Shown here in pieces: positions 36,271 to 44,126 of a DNA stretch of 64,000 bases; position 1 is the stretch's first letter; each line of letters starts with the position of its first letter. The notes beneath the pieces were generated by a model. That model had not been told where the DNA came from, ran no database searches, and saw nothing but the letters and a program-made list of their open reading frames with translations. The DNA comes from Clostridiaceae bacterium. GTDB lineage: Bacteria; Bacillota; Clostridia; Lachnospirales; Lachnospiraceae. Position numbers and translations under genes: made by a program. The DNA lies in contig CAJTGE010000016.1 of NCBI GenBank assembly GCA_910575795.1, forward strand, positions 62,001 through 126,000, written 5' to 3'.

Positions 36271-37185
36271 GTGAGAGGAATACTGAACAAAATGACGGAA
36301 CAAAATAAGATGGACAACACTTTGCAGGACAGCGGCGGAAATCTGATCAGAAAACGGATTGCCGGGGCAAAACTGACCGCAAAGGATCGCCTGGCGCTGG
36401 AATATATCATGAAAAACCAGGAGACAGCGTGCTTCATGACCTCCGCGGAGCTGGCGAAAGAATTGGAGATCAGCGCTTCTTCCGTGGTCCGCGTCTCGGC
36501 AAAGCTGGGGTTTGAGAGCTTCAGCATGTTTAGGCGCGCGCTGCAGGAGGAGCTGGCGAGAGAGAGGCAGAAGGATAAGAAGCAGATTCCCTATGAGCGG
36601 ATAAAGGATTATACAGATTTGTCAGAGGAGGAGCTGATAACGGCGATCAAAGGAAATGTGCTGCGCAATATTGAGCGTGATCAGACCGCGGCGGACTATA
36701 ACAGCTATCACAAAGCGGCCGCCCTGCTCGCAGGGGCGGCGAAGGTCTTTGTTGTGGGATTCCGCGCCTGCGCAGGCTTTGCGATGTCGCTGAACGTCAT
36801 GCTGGGCTGTGTGCGCCCCGGCGTTTACGCGGTTGAGGGCAGCCGCCCGCTGATCGACGCGCTGGTGGATCTGACCGAAGAAGACGCTGTGGTGCTCATG
36901 TCATATGAACGCTATTCCAGCGAGACAGCTTTTGCGGCAAAGATGGCCAGAAAGGCCGGGAGCCATATCATAGCCCTGACGGATAAATATACCTCGCCTC
37001 TCTGCGCGGGAGCGGAGGCGGTAATATTAAGCTCCACGGACGGCCTGTCCTTTTATAATTCCTATGCCGCTATGGTCATGGCCATGGAAGTGCTCACCGG
37101 GCTGGTGAGCAGGAGGAATAAAGAGCAGAATGAGGCGCGGCTGATGAAGATGGAGGAATATCTGCGGGAGACGGGGCAGTATTGA
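36271..37185 (+). CDS. RpiR/MurR family transcriptional regulator
   Basis: Up to 304 residues. An N-terminal HTH_6 domain (LTAKDRLALEYIMKNQ, SAELAKELEISASSVVRVSA) precedes a SIS sugar-phosphate-binding domain (about 145-270; KVFVVGFRACAGFAMSLN, LMSYERYSSETAF). It probably senses a phosphosugar or amino-sugar and controls a nearby catabolic gene; eda downstream (after 313 bases) is a candidate. The start may be GTG 36271 (GAGG 5 bases before) or ATG 36292. Confidence 0.9.
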   Translation: MRGILNKMTEQNKMDNTLQDSGGNLIRKRIAGAKLTAKDRLALEYIMKNQETACFMTSAELAKELEISASSVVRVSAKLGFESFSMFRRALQEELARERQKDKKQIPYERIKDYTDLSEEELITAIKGNVLRNIERDQTAADYNSYHKAAALLAGAAKVFVVGFRACAGFAMSLNVMLGCVRPGVYAVEGSRPLIDALVDLTEEDAVVLMSYERYSSETAFAAKMARKAGSHIIALTDKYTSPLCAGAEAVILSSTDGLSFYNSYAAMVMAMEVLTGLVSRRNKEQNEARLMKMEEYLRETGQY

Positions 37186-37201
37186 TTCCCGCGAGCAACG
37201 A

Positions 37202-37314
37202 GCCAAGTGGGCATGCTTGCATGCACATTTGGCGACTGCCGCGAGGGTCAAATACCCCGCTGCTCTGCAGCGCTGCAAGTTTGACGCCCCGTTGCTTGCA
37301 GCGGGGTTGTTGAC
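37202..37314. repeat. Structured intergenic element between the RpiR gene and eda
   Basis: A 15-bp stem with two mismatches (37202-37216 with 37219-37233), then an outer stem GTCAA...CCCCGCTGC (37247-37263) pairing with GCAGCGGGG...TTGAC (37298-37314) that encloses CTGCAAG/CTTGCAG. The rest of the gap to 37390 shows no gene. The sequence looks like a folded RNA or a repeat, not a coding region. Confidence 0.55.
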
Positions 37315-37395
37315 TTTATGGCCTGCCAGCAATGGAACCTGTTCCTGGCGGCCTCTTTGCGCTCCTAAATTAAAAATATTCCACAAACTCTATCC

Positions 37396-37424
37396 TTGCA
37401 ATCCCGCCCCATTCGTGATATGAT
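37396..37424 (+). promoter_or_regulatory. eda promoter
   Basis: TTGCAA (37396-37401), 17-base spacer, TATGAT (37419-37424). The leader is about 70 bases and ends in AGGAGG (37483-37488), ten bases before the eda ATG. Confidence 0.7.
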
Positions 37425-37498
37425 GGACAGAGAAGAAAGTAACATGTCAGTTAGCAGTCATAATCATTTCCCAAGACAAAACAGGAGGAAGAAAAATC

Positions 37499-38137
37499 AT
37501 GAGTACAATTATTGAAGAGCTGAGCGGATACGGCGTGGTGCCGGTTGTGGTATTAAACCGTGCAGAGGATGCAAAGCCTCTGGCAGAGGCGCTTTGCAAG
37601 GGCGGACTTCCGTGTGCGGAGGTTACATTCAGAACCGAGGCTGCAGAGGAATCGATCCGCATCATGTCCGAGAATTTCCCGCAGATGCTGGTGGGAGCCG
37701 GGACAGTGCTGACTATCGGGCAGGTGGATCGCGCGGTAGGGGCAGGCGCGAAGTTCATTGTAAGCCCCGGCTTTGATCCGGAGATTGTGGACTACTGTAT
37801 CGAAAAGAAGATTCCGGTTCTTCCGGGGTGCATCACTCCGTCCGAGGTGGCCCAGGGCGTGAAGAGAGGGCTTAAGGTCCTGAAGTTTTTCCCGGCTGAG
37901 CAGGCCGGCGGCGTGGCGATGATCAAGGCAATGGCAGCTCCCTATACGACGGTGAAATTTATGCCGACCGGCGGAATCAGCGCGAAGAATTTAGAGGAAT
38001 ATTTATCGGTTCCGAAGATCGTTGCCTGCGGCGGAAGCTGGATGGTAAAAGGCGATCTGATCGACAGCGGGCAGTTTGACAAGATCGAGGAGATGACCAG
38101 GGAGGCCGTGGATCTGGTTCATAAAATCCGTGGCTGA
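37499..38137 (+). CDS. eda: 2-dehydro-3-deoxy-6-phosphogluconate / 4-hydroxy-2-oxoglutarate aldolase
   Basis: 212 residues, normal for Eda. Key stretches are EVTFRTEAAEESI (catalytic Glu region), VGAGTVLT, IVSPGFDPEIVDYC, LPGCITPSEV and VLKFFPAEQAGG with the Schiff-base lysine, then FMPTGGISAKNLEEYL. It cleaves KDPG to pyruvate and glyceraldehyde 3-phosphate (sugar-acid catabolism) or splits 4-hydroxy-2-oxoglutarate. No KDG kinase gene is adjacent. A GntR-type regulator gene follows 23 bases after the stop, probably in the same transcript. Confidence 0.95.
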   Translation: MSTIIEELSGYGVVPVVVLNRAEDAKPLAEALCKGGLPCAEVTFRTEAAEESIRIMSENFPQMLVGAGTVLTIGQVDRAVGAGAKFIVSPGFDPEIVDYCIEKKIPVLPGCITPSEVAQGVKRGLKVLKFFPAEQAGGVAMIKAMAAPYTTVKFMPTGGISAKNLEEYLSVPKIVACGGSWMVKGDLIDSGQFDKIEEMTREAVDLVHKIRG

Positions 38138-38160
38138 TACGCATTACGGGAGAGAACGTG

Positions 38161-38853
38161 ATGGAGAGAACGCTTAATCAGGAGACGTATGACCGGTTCA
38201 AAAAAGACATCATGACGTTCGCATGTAAGCCGGGGGAACCGGTTTCAGCCGCGAAGCTGGCGGATCGCTACCATGTGAGCCGGACGCCGGCCAGGGAGGC
38301 GCTGGTTAAGCTTAAGGCAGAGGGACTGGTGGATATTTTTCCCCAGTCCAAATCCGTGATTTCCAGGATTAACGTCCACCGGGCGAGACAGGAGTGGTTT
38401 GTCCGGCGGACGCTGGAGCTGGGGATGGTGGATCGTTTTTTTGATAAAGTCAGCGATCCGGATATTTCGCTGATGCAGGATTATAATCATGAGATGAACC
38501 TCTTAAGAGCGCATCCAAAGACGCATGAGTCGGCTTATCGTTATCTGATGTGTGATAATGATTTTCATGCGGTGAGCTATATGGCGGCCGGTGAGCGGCT
38601 GGCGGCTGAAATTATTTCCAATACCATGGTTCATTATAACCGGATCCGGCTGTTGGTGGATCTGGAATCAGCATTTCGGGAACGGACGGTTTCGGTTCAT
38701 GAGCAGTTGATTGAGTATGTGAAGCAGCGGGATAAGGAGAGCTACCGCGGGCTGCTGAAGCGGCATTTGGATTATGTGCTGGATGATATTGGGACAATGG
38801 AAAAGTTATATCCTGATTATTTTGAGATGCAGAAATCCTCTGACAATGGATGA
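38161..38853 (+). CDS. GntR family transcriptional regulator (FadR/FCD-like)
   Basis: 230 residues. The N-terminal winged helix is typical of GntR proteins (PVSAAKLADRYHVSRTPARE, ALVKLKAEGLVDIFPQSKSV). The helical C-terminal part with LMCDNDFHAVSYMA and VHEQLIEYVKQRD fits the FCD metabolite-binding domain. It likely regulates eda and related sugar-acid genes. ATG 38161 is preferred; GTG 38158 is one codon upstream. Confidence 0.9.
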   Translation: MERTLNQETYDRFKKDIMTFACKPGEPVSAAKLADRYHVSRTPAREALVKLKAEGLVDIFPQSKSVISRINVHRARQEWFVRRTLELGMVDRFFDKVSDPDISLMQDYNHEMNLLRAHPKTHESAYRYLMCDNDFHAVSYMAAGERLAAEIISNTMVHYNRIRLLVDLESAFRERTVSVHEQLIEYVKQRDKESYRGLLKRHLDYVLDDIGTMEKLYPDYFEMQKSSDNG

Positions 38854-38957
38854 CTTGGATTTTCGGTGAACAGGCTTTGGAACGCGCTTAGCGGGCTGGG
38901 GCCTGTTTTTTATGCGCACGGGACGCCGGGATCGGCGTTCGGCAGCAAGAATGTCAG

Positions 38958-38986
38958 TTGTAAATCCAGGGGGGATCATCTATAAT
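38958..38986 (+). promoter_or_regulatory. Promoter in the gap before the WYL regulator
   Basis: TTGTAA (38958-38963), 17-base spacer, TATAAT (38981-38986). The 339-base gap 38854-39192 also holds a decayed CCGTTCAGAC palindrome (38997-39025), right after the promoter, but no gene that I can see. The promoter would give the WYL gene a leader of about 200 bases. Confidence 0.6.
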
Positions 38987-39192
38987 AATGCTGAAGGCAA
39001 CCGTTCAGACAACCGGAGCTGTTGCTTCTAAAGTACATTACAGATAGAAAGGATCAGGTAACCATATATGCCAGCAGCCCTGTTTGCTAAAAAGAGTGAT
39101 CTATGTACTGCCAATCGATGTCTGACAAACAGAAAGACCATTCAAAATGTGCCATACCTTAAACGCTGCCGCAACAGAGAGGCGGCGCTGCT

Positions 39193-40107
39193 ATGAAGAT
39201 TGACCGTCTTTTAGGCATTTTATCGGTTCTTCTGCAAAAGGAGACCGCGACCGCGCCTGAGCTGGCAGAGCAGTTTGAGGTATCCAGAAGGACCATTAAC
39301 CGGGACGTTGAAGCTCTGTGCAAGGCCGGCATTCCTGTGATGACCAGACAGGGAGCAGGCGGCGGTATCTCGATTATGGAGAATTATAAGTTCAACCGCG
39401 CGCTTTTGACGAGTACGGAAATGCGGGATATTCTCGCGGGGCTGCGCGGGCTGGACAGCATCAATGGGACAAACCGCTATGGCCAGCTTATGGAAAAGCT
39501 GTCGGCGGGCTCTTCTGACTTTCTGACAGGGGGCCAGTCGGTTCTGATTGATCTGTCGTCGTGGTATAAAGAATCCCTCGCGCCGAAGATAGAGCTTTTA
39601 CAGCAGGCAATTGACAACAGGCTGGAGGTCTGCTTTTGCTATTTCTCGCCAAACGGGGAAAGCGAGCGGACGATCGAGCCGTTTTACCTGCTCTTTCGCT
39701 GGTCGAGCTGGTATGTGTGGGGATATTGCAGGCTGCGCGGTGATTTCCGGATGTTTAAGCTGAACCGAATGGACGGCCTGCGCCTGTCCGGGAGGACATT
39801 TCCCGCGCGCGCCGTACCGCTTCCGGGGTCCGGCAGCAGCGCTGTGTTTCCCGGCGCGGTAAAGGCGCGTATACTGTTTGACGCTGTATGCAAATGGAGG
39901 CTGATGGAGGAATACGGCCCGGAGAGCTTCCGGGAGCAGCCGGACGGGAGGCTGTTATTTGAGCGGAGTTTCAGAAACAGGGAGTACCTTGTGACCTGGC
40001 TGATGGGCTTTCGGGACAAGGCGCTCCTGCTCGGGCCAGAGGATGTGCAGCAGGAGCTTTTGGAGGCGTTTCAGAAGGTGAAGGAACGGTATGAGGGGAC
40101 AGTGTGA
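39193..40107 (+). CDS. WYL-domain transcriptional regulator
   Basis: 304 residues. N-terminal DeoR-type HTH (residues 5-55; LAEQFEVSRRTINRDVEALC), then a WYL domain (about 140-210; VCFCYFSPNGESERTIEPFY, WSSWYVWGYCRLR, FRMFKLNRM) and a C-terminal WCX-like extension. Such proteins act as DNA-damage or ligand-responsive repressors and often accompany defence or mobile loci. Here it is the last backbone gene before the mobile region. Target unknown. Confidence 0.9.
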   Translation: MKIDRLLGILSVLLQKETATAPELAEQFEVSRRTINRDVEALCKAGIPVMTRQGAGGGISIMENYKFNRALLTSTEMRDILAGLRGLDSINGTNRYGQLMEKLSAGSSDFLTGGQSVLIDLSSWYKESLAPKIELLQQAIDNRLEVCFCYFSPNGESERTIEPFYLLFRWSSWYVWGYCRLRGDFRMFKLNRMDGLRLSGRTFPARAVPLPGSGSSAVFPGAVKARILFDAVCKWRLMEEYGPESFREQPDGRLLFERSFRNREYLVTWLMGFRDKALLLGPEDVQQELLEAFQKVKERYEGTV

Positions 40108-40186
40108 TTGTGGTTGTTATGTATACAGGCGGCTAAAGGGGCGGGAGGCAGACCATAATGCGCGAGGGAGGGGAGTTTTATGTCTA

Positions 40187-40206
40187 GTACAGCATTGCAT
40201 TAATTC
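40187..40206 (+). repeat. Solitary IS630-type terminal inverted repeat
   Basis: GTACAGCATTGCATTAATT, preceded by TA (40185-40186), closely matches the left end of the IS630-type fragment at 51960 (GTACATCAATGCATTAATT, also preceded by TA). No transposase lies next to it, so it is a remnant end or a coincidental match. Confidence 0.5.
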
Positions 40207-40226
40207 GCAAGTAAAAAGCGCCTGAC

Positions 40227-40340
40227 TTCCATATCCAACAGGACCCCGTAGAAGACCGCCGGTATTCAGCGAGGTCTTTACGAGCTTAGTACCTCTGCGC
40301 TTTTCTCCGAGCGGGAGCGGGGGTCCTGTTGGATATGGAA
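40227..40340 (-). repeat. Dispersed repeat, copy 2 (TTCCATATCCAACAG family) with 21-bp inverted arms
   Basis: Perfect 21-bp arms (40227-40247 and 40320-40340) enclose about 72 bases. The right part, read on the - strand, matches copy 1 at 17268-17312. It lies 61 bases left of the stop of the recombinase-binding protein fusion and could end its transcript or be a small mobile repeat. Confidence 0.7.
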
Positions 40341-40401
40341 GCTGACTTCTGGCGGCCCCCTCACGACAAGCCACAGCCTGCAATAATATATCTTCCTGTA
40401 T

Positions 40402-40985
40402 CTATTTTTTTACCTTCCCGGCTTTCTCAGCGAAATCCGTCGTCACCAGCTTCTCATAGGGAACCCTTTCTTTAAGCTCGCCCGCCTCCTCCAATATATT
40501 CTGAAGAAGATCAAAGCTGCTTTCCTCAAAAATCGTATCATTTTTCCAGGTATCCTGCTCCTTGTAGCGCTCAACAATGGCGGCAATGGTCGCTTCATCG
40601 GTTTCTTTGAACTGAGGCTTAATCGTTTTGGCAATCTCCTCAGCGGAATGGCTGTTTACGTATTCAAGCCCCTTCTGGATGGCATTTGTAAAACCCTGGA
40701 TAACCTCGGGATGCTTTTCAATATAACTTTTCTTTGCCGAATAGGCCGTGTAAGGCACATAGCCGGAGTCCACGCCGAGGGAGGCGACCACAGTCCCGTT
40801 CCCCTCCAGCTCCAGTCCCGTGGCAAAGGGCTCAAATTCGACGGTGTAGTCCGCGTCGCTGCTCGTAAAGGCGGCGGCGGTGAGGCCAAAGTCGATATTC
40901 TGGTCAATCGTCAGATCCGTCCTGGGATCAATGCCGTTTTTCTTTAAGATGTATTCAAAAATCATTTCCGGCATACCGCCAGTCT
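40402..40985 (-). pseudogene. 3' half of an ABC transporter substrate-binding protein gene (nitrate/sulfonate/taurine type)
   Basis: About 195 residues of a binding protein are left, missing the signal peptide and N-terminal lobe. Family traits are the GGMPEM start of the second lobe, EFEPFATGLELEG, VPYTAYSAKKSYIEKHP, FTNAIQKGLEYVNSHSAEEI and VPYEKLV at the end. The N-terminal part does not occur elsewhere in the window, so the far end of the inserted element lies beyond base 64000 or has been lost. No permease or ATPase gene of the transporter is seen nearby. Confidence 0.75.
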
Positions 40986-42849
40986 GCCCTAGCATGATGA
41001 ACATATTTTCCACACACGTCAATTTCTCCTTAGAAGCCACGATTCTGTATGGATAATGGTAGATTCCCGTCTTTTCCACCAGCCCCAGGTCCAGCAGATG
41101 CTCCATGTAGGTGGCAAACTTTTTCTTGTGCATGGGATATCCCATATCTTTCAGGCTATCTGCCAGGAATTTTACAGAGGTAAAACCCGTCTCGTCCTTT
41201 TCCAGAAGCCGGATTGCATCTATCATCATGGTGAGCTTCAGATTTTCCTTGTCGGCTTTGAAATCATAGGCCGCCAGATTGCCGAGACCGTGTTTCAAAT
41301 AGATGTCAACATTTCCGTCTTTGTCTACGATGATTTTTTCTACGAGTACCTCAATGTCCGTCCGGGTCAGGCTTTTTTGCTCCAACACTTCATTCAGAAT
41401 ATCCAGTGCGGTTTGAAGGCCCGGTTTGATTGCAACAGCGGGGATATGGGGCTCCTTCGTCAAATCTTGCAGTGTTTTTTCAATGGCAGAGATACGCTCC
41501 ATTTTTTCTGTCTGTAGAGAGGCGTATGTTTCATTGATAATTTCAGACATTCCCGGATTTGCCGTCAGCTCCTTTACCTTTTGGGTAATCAGTGTTTTCA
41601 GCTCTTTCTTGATTCTTTCCAGCTCGCTTTCCAGTCTCTGCTGGCCGTCGCCTGCGGAGTAAGTGGGAGCCTTTAAGTTTGACAGGTCGAAATTCTGTAT
41701 GATGTCTGCCAGAGAGTCACGGCAAAGGGTCAGATATGTAACCAAAGCGTCCGTCAGGGTTTCTTCTGTCACCAGATGGGCATGTTCACAAAACTGCTTT
41801 CCTTTTTTGTTGTAGGCGCCGCACACATAATATTTCCCGCGGTTCGGGCGGTTGATTGCGGTCAGCTTCATGCCGCAGTCCTTACAGTACAGACACCCGG
41901 AAAAGAGATTGATGTGTTTCTTCTGGCCCCGGTACTGGCTGTGATGGCGGCTGTCTTTCACCTCAAAGAGCAGCTTCATGGTATCATCATCAAATATTTT
42001 CGGGTGGTGGTTCTGGAAAACATATTGCTGGTCTCTGGAAATCTTTTTGTCTTTGCCGTTGATGGTCATTCTCTCTCTTTTGTGGGTTCGCAGTACGCCG
42101 TTATGATAATCGTTAAAGAGCGTATCTTTCACCATGCCGTAGCTCCACATGTGGGCGACTTCCCGGCGATAGGGCAGACCCAGGGCCCCGCAGCGTTCCT
42201 TTTGCAGCATGGTAGGCGTGGGGACGCCCCGGTCTGAAAGTATTTCCGCAATCTTTCGTATGCCGTTCCCTTCCAGATAAAGGTCTTTTTCAAGGTTCAG
42301 GATGGCGGCGGCTTCTTCATCAATTAGAACCATCTGCTTGTTCAGAGGGTGCCTGGTGTAACCGAATGGGGGAGCACATTTTAAAGTGCCGTTTTCCTGC
42401 TCCATTTTCTTGATTCGTTTTACCTTCCGGCTTGTGTTCTTCACATGGCGTTCATTATCCCATGTCTTGATTCCGATAATATCATCATCAGAGTAGAGGG
42501 AATCATAATTATCATCAATCAGGATGACGCGCTTTCCCTGTTCTTCCATTTCTTCGAGAAAAAGCAGTACCTTCGCATTGTGCCTTCCGATTCGTGAAAG
42601 GTCTTTCGCCACGATTACATCTATGGAGCCGAGATTGGCCATCATGTTCTGAAACTGGGGACGGTTGAAGGAATAGCCGGAAATGCCGTCGTCCTCGTAG
42701 ATGTGGCGTACAATCATGTTGTTTTCTTCTGCGTATTTCCGGATAATCAGTTTCTGGTTTTCGATAGAGGAATAATTTCTCTTGTTATCGTCTCTGGAGA
42801 GGCGGACATAACCGTCTATTATTGTGGGAGTATGGATTGCTGTCATCAT
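40402..42849 (-). CDS. Large serine recombinase fused in frame to the C-terminal part of an ABC substrate-binding protein
   Basis: 815 residues. Residues 1-620 are a complete-looking large serine recombinase: catalytic serine in YVRLSRDD, DVIVAKDLSRIGR, a recombinase domain (NGIRKIAEILSDRGVPTPTM), a zinc ribbon (CLYCKDCGMKL, YVCGAYNKKGKQFCEH) and a coiled-coil tail. From residue ~621 (GGMPEMIFEY) to the end the sequence switches to a NMT1/SsuA-like periplasmic binding protein C-terminal half (FTSSDADYTVEFEPFATGLE, GYVPYTAYSAKKSYIEKHPE). The fusion point lies near 40976. The simplest reading is integration of the element into the binding-protein gene, leaving the recombinase without its own stop. 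RBS GGAGGA precedes ATG. Confidence 0.9.
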   Translation of the reverse strand: MMTAIHTPTIIDGYVRLSRDDNKRNYSSIENQKLIIRKYAEENNMIVRHIYEDDGISGYSFNRPQFQNMMANLGSIDVIVAKDLSRIGRHNAKVLLFLEEMEEQGKRVILIDDNYDSLYSDDDIIGIKTWDNERHVKNTSRKVKRIKKMEQENGTLKCAPPFGYTRHPLNKQMVLIDEEAAAILNLEKDLYLEGNGIRKIAEILSDRGVPTPTMLQKERCGALGLPYRREVAHMWSYGMVKDTLFNDYHNGVLRTHKRERMTINGKDKKISRDQQYVFQNHHPKIFDDDTMKLLFEVKDSRHHSQYRGQKKHINLFSGCLYCKDCGMKLTAINRPNRGKYYVCGAYNKKGKQFCEHAHLVTEETLTDALVTYLTLCRDSLADIIQNFDLSNLKAPTYSAGDGQQRLESELERIKKELKTLITQKVKELTANPGMSEIINETYASLQTEKMERISAIEKTLQDLTKEPHIPAVAIKPGLQTALDILNEVLEQKSLTRTDIEVLVEKIIVDKDGNVDIYLKHGLGNLAAYDFKADKENLKLTMMIDAIRLLEKDETGFTSVKFLADSLKDMGYPMHKKKFATYMEHLLDLGLVEKTGIYHYPYRIVASKEKLTCVENMFIMLGQTGGMPEMIFEYILKKNGIDPRTDLTIDQNIDFGLTAAAFTSSDADYTVEFEPFATGLELEGNGTVVASLGVDSGYVPYTAYSAKKSYIEKHPEVIQGFTNAIQKGLEYVNSHSAEEIAKTIKPQFKETDEATIAAIVERYKEQDTWKNDTIFEESSFDLLQNILEEAGELKERVPYEKLVTTDFAEKAGKVKK

Positions 42850-42923
42850 AAAAATCGTCCTCCTTATCTTGCTTTCTACCTATATTTTACCATATAGGCA
42901 GGATAACACAATGTTGTCGCCGG

Positions 42924-43127
42924 TCAGTGAAAATGGTTGCGAACCACATCCCGCAATCCATTTTCCATTGCCTGATTGCCTTCGATGATAGTAACGACCA
43001 GATACCCCCGTCTGCTAAGAGCTTCTTTTTTCCTTGCGATTTCAGAACTGTCAGAATCCTTTTTTTGAAGTAAGTAGCAAACCTCCTTTTGCTTTCCTAT
43101 GACAATCACCTCAAATTCTTGCTTCAT
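42924..43127 (-). CDS. Small conserved-looking protein upstream of the recombinase
   Basis: 67 residues beginning MKQEFEVIVIGKQKEVCYLL, with a basic helix in the middle (ARKKEALSRRGYLVVTII). No family that I can name. No good SD is visible before the ATG. It lies about 75 bases upstream of the recombinase in the same direction, where ICEs often carry small regulators or excision helpers; any such role is a guess. Confidence 0.5.
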   Translation of the reverse strand: MKQEFEVIVIGKQKEVCYLLQKKDSDSSEIARKKEALSRRGYLVVTIIEGNQAMENGLRDVVRNHFH

Positions 43128-43276
43128 ACTATTGTATGAAAAGTCAGGCTTATCCTATCAATAAAACAGCTTTCTTCATACAAAATGACATAGCGGCCCG
43201 TTTCCCTTTTATCCTGTGGGGAAACGCGAAAAGACGGCGCCCGGTAAAGAGTGCCGCCCTTTCGTATTTCTCCACG

Positions 43277-43299
43277 CTTCGGGCCAGGTTGACCCGAAG
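43277..43299. repeat. CTTCGGGCCAGGTT hairpin, copy 1
   Basis: CTTCGGG (43277-43283) pairs with CCCGAAG (43293-43299) around CCAGGTTGA. A near copy with the same core, CTTCGGGCCAGGTT, is at 46646-46668 next to the ICE accessory gene. It is probably an element-specific RNA or protein-binding motif. The surrounding 43128-43381 is otherwise non-coding. Confidence 0.5.
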
Positions 43300-43381
43300 A
43301 AAGCGCTTGAAAACAGAAATGCGCCCGGGTGGCATGGAGCCATTCGGACGCATGAAAGTGCATTGTTGTTTTCGGACTGAA

Positions 43382-44059
43382 TTATTTCATATTGATTGCC
43401 GGAATTATCCGTCCAGGGGGGCGAACTTTTTTTGACGGTTTTTTCCTTTGCGGGATTTTTACAGCCTCCAAAGCCCGGAATGCACTGCTCTCTGTTTTTT
43501 GGATTTCCTTGAGCAATGAAATATATTTTTGCGGAGCCGAAAATGCAGTATTAAGAACATCCCTTATACATTCCCCTATAAAAGCTTCAATAATAAGGCC
43601 GCTTTTTTGAAAGGCGTCTGCCGCAATGCTCCACTCAGCAGTTCCGATTGTATCCTGATATTTCGGCAAAGCAGCGGCAAGTTTATCCCGCCCGCCCTGA
43701 TGGGTGTCCGGGACACCGGAATGAATACCGCTCAATTCTTCCGGTATCTCCGGAAGTGTGCTCCCGGAAAATTCTATCAGATGCAGACAAATCTGTTTCA
43801 TTGTTTCAGCATCATACATGGTGTTCCAGTCCGGTAATTCTTTCATCATTCGTTCCATGCCTTTCTCCCCAATAAAATTGACGGGAGAATTAAGATATAA
43901 TTCAGCGTTGCGTTTCAATCCTTCTTGTATGATGGACGATATATCCCTGTTCGGATTTTGCATATCAATACCGAAATAAGCATTTTTCTTGCTGATTCCG
44001 ATATAATCAGCGGCCCATGCCTGCTGTAAATCCCCCCTTTGATGTGGTATTTTTATCAT
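43382..44059 (-). CDS. Uncharacterised protein, C-terminal part DUF4872-like
   Basis: 225 residues with a strong SD (GGAGG, 11 bases before ATG 44059). The middle (NFIGEKGMERMMKELPDWN, QICLHLIEFSGST) and the end (AADAFQKSGLIIEAFIG, SAPQKYISLLKEIQKTESSA) resemble the C-terminal domain that follows BtrH_N peptidase-like domains; the N-terminal enzymatic part is absent. It is therefore either a shortened relative or a decayed gene. It lies 67 bases after the broken MerR gene in the same direction and was probably its target or partner. The basic tail (PQRKKPSKKVRPPGR) is unusual. Confidence 0.5.
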   Translation of the reverse strand: MIKIPHQRGDLQQAWAADYIGISKKNAYFGIDMQNPNRDISSIIQEGLKRNAELYLNSPVNFIGEKGMERMMKELPDWNTMYDAETMKQICLHLIEFSGSTLPEIPEELSGIHSGVPDTHQGGRDKLAAALPKYQDTIGTAEWSIAADAFQKSGLIIEAFIGECIRDVLNTAFSAPQKYISLLKEIQKTESSAFRALEAVKIPQRKKPSKKVRPPGRIIPAINMK

Positions 44060-44126
44060 TGTTGGTTTCCTCCTGTGTGTTTGAGTTGATTATAAGCTCT
44101 TGCATAATCCCAGAGTCAATAGCATT

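Noticed and set aside
43136..43435. Several short open frames on both strands between the small ICE gene and the DUF4872-like gene
   Set aside because: They cover a hairpin-rich GC patch, lack SD sequences and resemble no family.
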